A DNA stretch of 28,147 bases from the NCBI GenBank assembly GCA_910586845.1, contig CAJUJV010000050.1, positions 1-28,147 of the forward strand. Direction: 5' to 3'. Shown here in pieces: positions 23,831-28,147 of the stretch; the stretch's first letter is position 1; each line of letters opens with the position of its first letter. Both the position numbers and the translations under genes were made by a program. The stretch is from an uncultured Hungatella sp. Lineage in GTDB: Bacteria > Bacillota > Clostridia > Lachnospirales > Lachnospiraceae. The notes beneath the pieces were generated by a model, which ran no database searches, was not told where the DNA came from, and saw nothing but the letters and a program-made list of their open reading frames with translations.

Positions 23831-24415
23831 ATGGAATGGGCGGACGGAAAAATCAGATGCTGGTGGGCAAACCCGAAAAACGACCGGTATATCCGCTATC
23901 ACGATGAGGAGTGGGGAGTCCCTGTCCATGACGACAGGAAGCTGTTAGAGATGCTGATTCTGGAATCTTTTCAGGCAGGTCTGTCATGGGAGTGTGTGCT
24001 CAACAAGCGGGAGGCTTTCCGCAAAGCTTTCGATTATTTTGACCTGGAGAAGATCTGTGACTATGATGAGGAGCGGATGTCAACCTTACAGGAGGATACC
24101 GGGATTATCCGAAACCGGCTTAAGATCCGGGCAGCCGTAAACAATGCCAGGATCTTCCGGGAGATTCAGAAAGAGTATGGAAGCTTTTCGGATTATGTCT
24201 GGCACTGGACCGGGGGAAAGGCAGTCCGGGAGAGGGGCCTAAGCAGTTCCCCCCTGTCGGATCAGATGTCACAGGACTTAAAAAAGAGGGGCATGAAATT
24301 TGTGGGGACCACCATCATCTACGCTTATCTGCAGGTCATCGATTCCCACGAGGAAGGGTGCTTTCTGGCGAAGCCTGAAAGAGGAGATGTGGCAGATCGA
24401 GGTATTGCTGGATAA
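23831..24415 (+). CDS. tag: DNA-3-methyladenine glycosylase I
   Basis: 194 aa, normal Tag length. ATG 23831 is chosen because AAGGAGG lies just upstream; a longer frame from 23735 would overlap the esterase. The zinc-binding set of E. coli Tag is conserved as Cys10, His24, His173 and Cys177. YHDEEWGVP, ESFQAGLSW, GIIRNRLKI and KKRGMKFVGTTIIYAYLQ are family hallmarks. The enzyme removes 3-methyladenine from DNA by cutting the glycosidic bond. With the methyltransferase at 21948 it makes this a small alkylation-repair operon. It is the last gene, with a terminator at 24602-24627. Confidence 0.95.
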   Translation: MEWADGKIRCWWANPKNDRYIRYHDEEWGVPVHDDRKLLEMLILESFQAGLSWECVLNKREAFRKAFDYFDLEKICDYDEERMSTLQEDTGIIRNRLKIRAAVNNARIFREIQKEYGSFSDYVWHWTGGKAVRERGLSSSPLSDQMSQDLKKRGMKFVGTTIIYAYLQVIDSHEEGCFLAKPERGDVADRGIAG

Positions 24416-24500
24416 GGATGTTTTATACACGAAAGATGTTTTTATTCCGGCCCACACAGAAAAGTTAAGCGATTTTTTACAGACAGATGTTTTCGCTACA

Positions 24501-24539
24501 GACAGGTCAGAATGCCAGAGAGAGTATTCTGGTACTGTC
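24501..24539 (+). other. Hairpin downstream of tag
   Basis: GACAG (24501-24505) and CAGAAT (24508-24513) pair with ATTCTG (24526-24531) and CTGTC (24535-24539), giving an 11-bp stem with a small internal loop. There is no T run; possibly 3' end structure or decayed sequence. Confidence 0.4.
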
Positions 24540-24564
24540 AGAGCATATGATAAAGTATGCATGA

Positions 24565-25989
24565 TCATCGACAGAAACATATCCTGATAAAAATGAGAAG
24601 AGGCCGGTTCAGACAACCGGCCCTTTTGCCATATTTTTGCCCCTTAGGCAGAACCAGATTCAGCACCACCGCCGTGATGGTGGCCACCACCACCGGGGAT
24701 CTTCCGAAGATGGTGGTAGCCCAGTCTGGAAACGCGGCCAGGGCCCCGGAGGCCTGGGAGATTCCCATGCCCAGGGCAGCGGCCAGGCCGACGATGGAGG
24801 TGTTGCGGTAGTTTAACTCCTCCGAGGTGATCAGCTTGATTCCGGTCATGGTGATGGAGGCGAAGACCGACACCGTGGCGCCGCCTAAGACGCACTGGGG
24901 GATGGTGGTCAGCAGGGCGGAGAACTTGGGGATCAGCCCCGTGGCCAGAAGGATCAGGGCCGCTCCGCCCAGAACGCACCGGTTGATGACTCTGGTGGTG
25001 GTGACGATTCCCACGTTCTGGCTGTAGGTGGCTGTGGGAAGTCCTCCCGCCAAAGCCCCAAGGATATTGGTGATCCCGTACATGACGATGCCGCCCTGGA
25101 GTTCCTGATCCTCCGGCTCCCGGTCCATGCTCCCCACCGTGGTGGCGGAGAGATCGCCGATGGCCTGGATGGAGTTGATGGCGAACAGCAGGCCGATGGC
25201 CACACAGGCTGAGGGATCGAAGGTGAGGCCGAAGTGGAGGGGGGTGGGGAACTGGAAGATTCCCGCCTCAGCCACGCTGGCGAAGCTTACCATACCCATG
25301 ACTGCCGCCAGGACATAACCGGCGATGACGCCTATGAGGATGGAGGCCAGTTTCAGGATCCCTCTGGCAAAATGGTTAAGCCCTGTGACTACTGCCAGAG
25401 TGAAGGCGGCTACGGCCCAGTTCTGCCAGGAACCGTAGGTGGGGCTTCCGGTTCCTCCGGCCATGTAGTTGATGGCCGTGGGGTACAGGGAGAGGCCGAT
25501 GGTAAATACCACGGTTCCGGTGATGATGGGAGGGAACAGAGGCCGGATCTTCTTCACGGCCAGGCCGACGATGACGGCCACGATTCCTCCCACCAGCTGG
25601 GCTCCCAGGATGGTGGCCACGTTGAAGCTCTCTGCGATGGCCTGCATGCTGGGGACGTAGGCGAAGCTGACGCCCATGATCACAGGCAGTCCGCACCCAA
25701 GTTGAAAAGTAAGGCCCTGTTCCGGTCCGCCGGTCTGGCCCGCGGGACGCTTAATAAACGGAAACAGCTGGAGAAGGGTGCTGACGGCGGACACCACCAG
25801 GGCCTCCTGGATCAGAAACACCCGATCCCTGCCGTCAAGGCCCGCGGCTCCTGCCGCGATGATGGCGGGAGTGACGCAGCCCACGATCATGGCCACCACA
25901 TGCTGGAGGGCCAGAGGAAAGGCCTGGGACATGGCAGGTATGCCGTGCAGTTCAAAGATGGAGGCAGCAGATTTCCCGGATTTCATCAT
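24565..25989 (-). CDS. NCS2 family nucleobase permease (xanthine/uracil permease type)
   Basis: 474 aa, about 14 hydrophobic helices. Family motifs include FPLALQHVVAMIVGC at the N terminus, GLLFAINSIQAIGDLSAT, the NCS2 motif region GGLPTATYSQNVGIVTTTRV and a conserved Glu region in helix 10 (TSEELNYRNTSI). The SQNVG pattern and overall look favour the xanthine/uric-acid (purine) branch over uracil, but substrate is uncertain. GGAGGTGA is 4-6 nt from ATG 25989. It is convergent with the repair operon. The last 20 or so residues after VLNLVLPKGQ are encoded by the terminator hairpin region and look like non-native read-through. Confidence 0.92.
   Translation of the reverse strand: MMKSGKSAASIFELHGIPAMSQAFPLALQHVVAMIVGCVTPAIIAAGAAGLDGRDRVFLIQEALVVSAVSTLLQLFPFIKRPAGQTGGPEQGLTFQLGCGLPVIMGVSFAYVPSMQAIAESFNVATILGAQLVGGIVAVIVGLAVKKIRPLFPPIITGTVVFTIGLSLYPTAINYMAGGTGSPTYGSWQNWAVAAFTLAVVTGLNHFARGILKLASILIGVIAGYVLAAVMGMVSFASVAEAGIFQFPTPLHFGLTFDPSACVAIGLLFAINSIQAIGDLSATTVGSMDREPEDQELQGGIVMYGITNILGALAGGLPTATYSQNVGIVTTTRVINRCVLGGAALILLATGLIPKFSALLTTIPQCVLGGATVSVFASITMTGIKLITSEELNYRNTSIVGLAAALGMGISQASGALAAFPDWATTIFGRSPVVVATITAVVLNLVLPKGQKYGKRAGCLNRPLLIFIRICFCR
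24602..24627 (+). terminator. Terminator between convergent tag operon and NCS2 permease gene
   Basis: GGCCGGTT (24602-24609) and AACCGGCC (24615-24622) form a perfect 8-bp GC-rich stem with loop CAGAC, followed by CTTTT on the plus strand. It probably ends the repair operon and may work in both directions. Unusually it lies inside the 3' end of the permease reading frame. Confidence 0.75.
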
Positions 25990-26078
25990 TGGTCACCTCC
26001 TGTCCTAAAGGCGGGAGGAAATGCGGGTGCCTGTCTTTCCCTGAATTCCCTCCTTTGCCTTTTCCAGTAATGTGATGA

Positions 26079-26267
26079 GATTTTGAGGACAGCAAAAATC
26101 AGGGATTTGTGATTCTGGACCAGGAGACGGCAAAGTGCCGTGTCCGCTATGTGGGAAATGAGTACGTGGTGGACGGGAAGAGTCCGGACGGAAAGATTCC
26201 TGCAGAACTGCGCCGGATCATGGAGACCGTGTGCCGGGATTATGGATACCTGGCAGAAAAGAGGTGA
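26079..26267 (+). pseudogene. ORF remnant or small unrecognised protein
   Basis: The frame is open for 62 codons from 26079 to TGA 26265-26267. Its composition is protein-like (ILDQETAKCRVRYVGNEY, then IPAELRRIMETVCRDYGY). The only plausible start is GTG 26109, without a ribosome site, and two stops (26073-26078) close it upstream. It may be the 3' end of a deleted gene left between the permease and the flavoprotein. Family not recognised. Confidence 0.35.
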
Positions 26268-26325
26268 AAAACTGACATAGAAATAGCAGGAAAACCTTAA
26301 AAAATAGTTAAAATTGAATACAATA

Positions 26326-26354
26326 TTGACAGATATATTGAAAAATGTTATCCT
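26326..26354 (+). promoter_or_regulatory. Promoter of the flavoprotein gene
   Basis: Consensus -35 TTGACA (26326-26331), 17-nt spacer, -10 TATCCT (26349-26354). The predicted start near 26361 gives a leader of about 29 nt carrying AAGGAGGG before ATG 26390. Confidence 0.7.
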
Positions 26355-26389
26355 GAATGACGGATAAAAATCCAAGGAGGGAAACATTT

Positions 26390-28141
26390 ATGAAGAAATC
26401 AATGAGCCTGTTGCTTACAGGCGCCCTGCTGCTGTCAGCCTGTTCATCTCCTGAGACATCTCAGACAGAAGCTTCGACAGCAGAACAGACCACTCAGGCT
26501 GCCACTACAGCCGCAGCCACAGAACCTGCTACCACAGAGGCCCAGACAGAAGAGGAAGGCTTAAAGGATGGCACCTATGTGGCCACAGGTTCCGGCTATG
26601 GCGGAGATGTGGAAGTCACCCTGACAGTGTCCGGCGGCAAGATGACCGGCATTGAGATCACGGGAGGCAACGAGACCGGTCTGGTGCAGAAGAGGATGCT
26701 GCCTGTACTGGAGGAGAGGATTCTGGAAGCTCAGTCCCCGGTAGTGGACAGTGTGTCAGGAGCCACATTCACATCATTTGCAGTGAAGAAAGCCGTGGCA
26801 GAGGCGGCAAAAGAGGCCGGAACTGATTTCGGTGAGATCACCATGGCCACCGCTGGTCCTCAGGAGGAGGCAAAGGAGCTGGATCCGGTGAACACGGATC
26901 TGGTGATCGTAGGCGGAGGCCCTGCAGGACTTGGCGCAGCCATCGCAGCCAGCGACGCGGGACTGAAAGATATCATTGTAGTGGAGAAGCTGGACATCTT
27001 AGGCGGCAACGGCAAATTTGACATGAATTTCTTTGATCTGATCAATTCCAAAGCCATGATCGATGCCGGCAACGAGATGACAAAAGAAGACTTTATCGCC
27101 GAAAAGCAGTCAAGCTGGGATTCACCGGAGAGAATTCAGGCATGGGCTGACGGCGAGTGGGAGCTGGATGAGTGGCTGAGAGGGTTTGGCGTTGAGCTGA
27201 ACTACAACTACGGCGGGACAAACCACATGGCGGAGGCAGACGCTTACGCCGGCGAGGAGATCCTGGATGGCATGGAGGCCAAGGTAAAAGAACTGGGCAT
27301 CGATGTCCGCACAGGAACCAAGGGATATGATCTCATTGTAGATGAGAACGGCAAAGTTACCGGAGTGAAGGTACAGAACAAGAACAATACATATGATATC
27401 AATGCCAAGGCAGTGATTATCGCCACCGGCGGTTTCTGCTACAATAAAGACCTGCTGGCCGAGTATGCGCCGGGCTATGAAGTGCTGAACACATCCAACC
27501 AGATGGGTGCCACCGGCGATTTTGTCAAGGTATTTGAGGAAAATGGATATGCTCTTGATCATATGGACACCATGAGCGTATTCGCCAACATCATTGTTCC
27601 CCGCCGCGATCTGACAGGCGGAGCGGATCTGTCTCTGGAGGTTAACGCCGAAGGTCAGCTGATGGTTCATGAGGGAACCAGCCTGGATCGGGGCAAGACG
27701 ATTCTGGAGCAGACCGGAAGATCCGTATTCTACATCACAGATCAGACCGGATATGACTCCTTCTACCGCATCAGAAAGCATGTGGGACTGGGCTATTACT
27801 CACAGGGGGAGACCATCGGAGAACTGGCCGAGGCTCTGGGTATCGACAAAGACCAGCTTCAGGCCACGGTAGATGAGTACAACAGCAATGTGCCGGAAGG
27901 CAAGAGAGCCTTTGATCAGGAAGGCCCCTACTATGGTGTGAAAGTAGAAGCGGCCAATCACATGACAAAAGGCGGTGTTCTGGCCAATGAGAATGCCCAG
28001 GTGCTGACCACTGAGAATGAAGTGGTGGAAGGACTCTATGCTGCCGGTGAAGTCACCAGTACAAGCGGAGCTTACAGTGCGGCAGTTGTGTTCGGACGTA
28101 TCTCGGGAACAAAAGCGGCAGAGTATATTTTAGGACAGTAA
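26390..28141 (+). CDS. Extracellular flavinylated, FAD-dependent reductase lipoprotein (fumarate-reductase-like)
   Basis: 583 aa. Lipoprotein signal with lipobox LSAC (Cys18) and a Thr-rich linker to about residue 55. An FMN-binding domain follows (57-142) with flavinylation motif DSVSGATFTS, where Thr126 would carry covalent FMN attached by an ApbE-type transferase. The rest is a flavocytochrome c/fumarate-reductase-type FAD domain beginning LVIVGGGPAGLGAA (172-185) and ending GLYAAGEV...FGRISGTKAAEYI. ATG 26390 is set by AAGGAGGG and the lipobox; an upstream ATG at 26357 precedes the predicted transcript start. Such enzymes receive electrons outside the cell and reduce small acceptors such as fumarate, urocanate or acrylates. 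The HGxNRLGGN segment of classical fumarate reductases is replaced by SGAYSAAVV, so the acceptor is probably different. Stop at 28139-28141. Confidence 0.92.
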   Translation: MKKSMSLLLTGALLLSACSSPETSQTEASTAEQTTQAATTAAATEPATTEAQTEEEGLKDGTYVATGSGYGGDVEVTLTVSGGKMTGIEITGGNETGLVQKRMLPVLEERILEAQSPVVDSVSGATFTSFAVKKAVAEAAKEAGTDFGEITMATAGPQEEAKELDPVNTDLVIVGGGPAGLGAAIAASDAGLKDIIVVEKLDILGGNGKFDMNFFDLINSKAMIDAGNEMTKEDFIAEKQSSWDSPERIQAWADGEWELDEWLRGFGVELNYNYGGTNHMAEADAYAGEEILDGMEAKVKELGIDVRTGTKGYDLIVDENGKVTGVKVQNKNNTYDINAKAVIIATGGFCYNKDLLAEYAPGYEVLNTSNQMGATGDFVKVFEENGYALDHMDTMSVFANIIVPRRDLTGGADLSLEVNAEGQLMVHEGTSLDRGKTILEQTGRSVFYITDQTGYDSFYRIRKHVGLGYYSQGETIGELAEALGIDKDQLQATVDEYNSNVPEGKRAFDQEGPYYGVKVEAANHMTKGGVLANENAQVLTTENEVVEGLYAAGEVTSTSGAYSAAVVFGRISGTKAAEYILGQ

Positions 28142-28147
28142 TCGAAA

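Noticed and set aside
24385..24587. 67-codon frame overlapping the end of tag
   Set aside because: No properly spaced ribosome site, crosses the hairpin at 24501-24539, no recognisable family.
25234..26070. 278-codon plus-strand frame opposite the NCS2 permease
   Set aside because: Antisense to a well-supported membrane protein, with Gly/Asp/His-rich noise.
1..28147. tRNA, rRNA, transposase, integrase or phage genes
   Set aside because: None recognised on either strand; the palindrome and the 42-nt repeats are the only mobile-element-like structures.

Overview
The window looks like the chromosome of an anaerobic gut Firmicute of the Lachnospiraceae / Clostridium cluster XIVa type. The reasons are strong AGGAGG ribosome sites, moderate-to-high GC in most genes with AT-rich patches, a YesM/YesN-type two-component system, an ABC sugar importer without its own ATPase, choline-binding-type cell-wall repeats and a flavinylated fumarate-reductase-like lipoprotein. 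This is inference from gene content; no rRNA or tRNA is present.

Layout. 1-1786 (minus) is the 5' part of a large surface protein running off the left edge, then a Bax-inhibitor-1 family membrane protein (2121-2837, minus). The core, 2969-20836, is a glycosaminoglycan (hyaluronan/chondroitin-type) utilisation locus. It has a response regulator and sensor kinase on the minus strand, diverging from a lipoprotein sugar-binding protein and two permeases. After a 325-nt imperfect palindrome come a GH88 unsaturated glucuronyl hydrolase, a Cys-type sulfatase, a heparinase II/III-family lyase and a very large secreted, wall-binding PL8 lyase. Next is a small AT-rich two-gene module with a DUF4160-like protein, bracketed by two identical 42-nt terminator-like repeats. 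Then comes a tight alkylation-repair/housekeeping operon (MGMT, NUDIX hydrolase, esterase, 3-methyladenine glycosylase I), a convergent NCS2 purine/xanthine-type permease, an ORF remnant, and a lipoprotein flavin reductase with its own good promoter.

How the core would work: the PL8 enzyme has a signal peptide and wall-binding repeats and would cut polymer outside. The ABC importer would bring in unsaturated oligosaccharides, presumably using a shared ATPase encoded elsewhere. The heparinase-family lyase, sulfatase and GH88 all lack signal peptides, so they would finish degradation in the cytoplasm. Two genes of this system are broken as written. The response regulator has a frame change inside its receiver domain, best explained by loss of 5 nt. 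The PL8 gene lacks one base in a C tract, separating the signal peptide from the catalytic domain. Whether these are real decay, strain variation or sequence error cannot be settled from the window.
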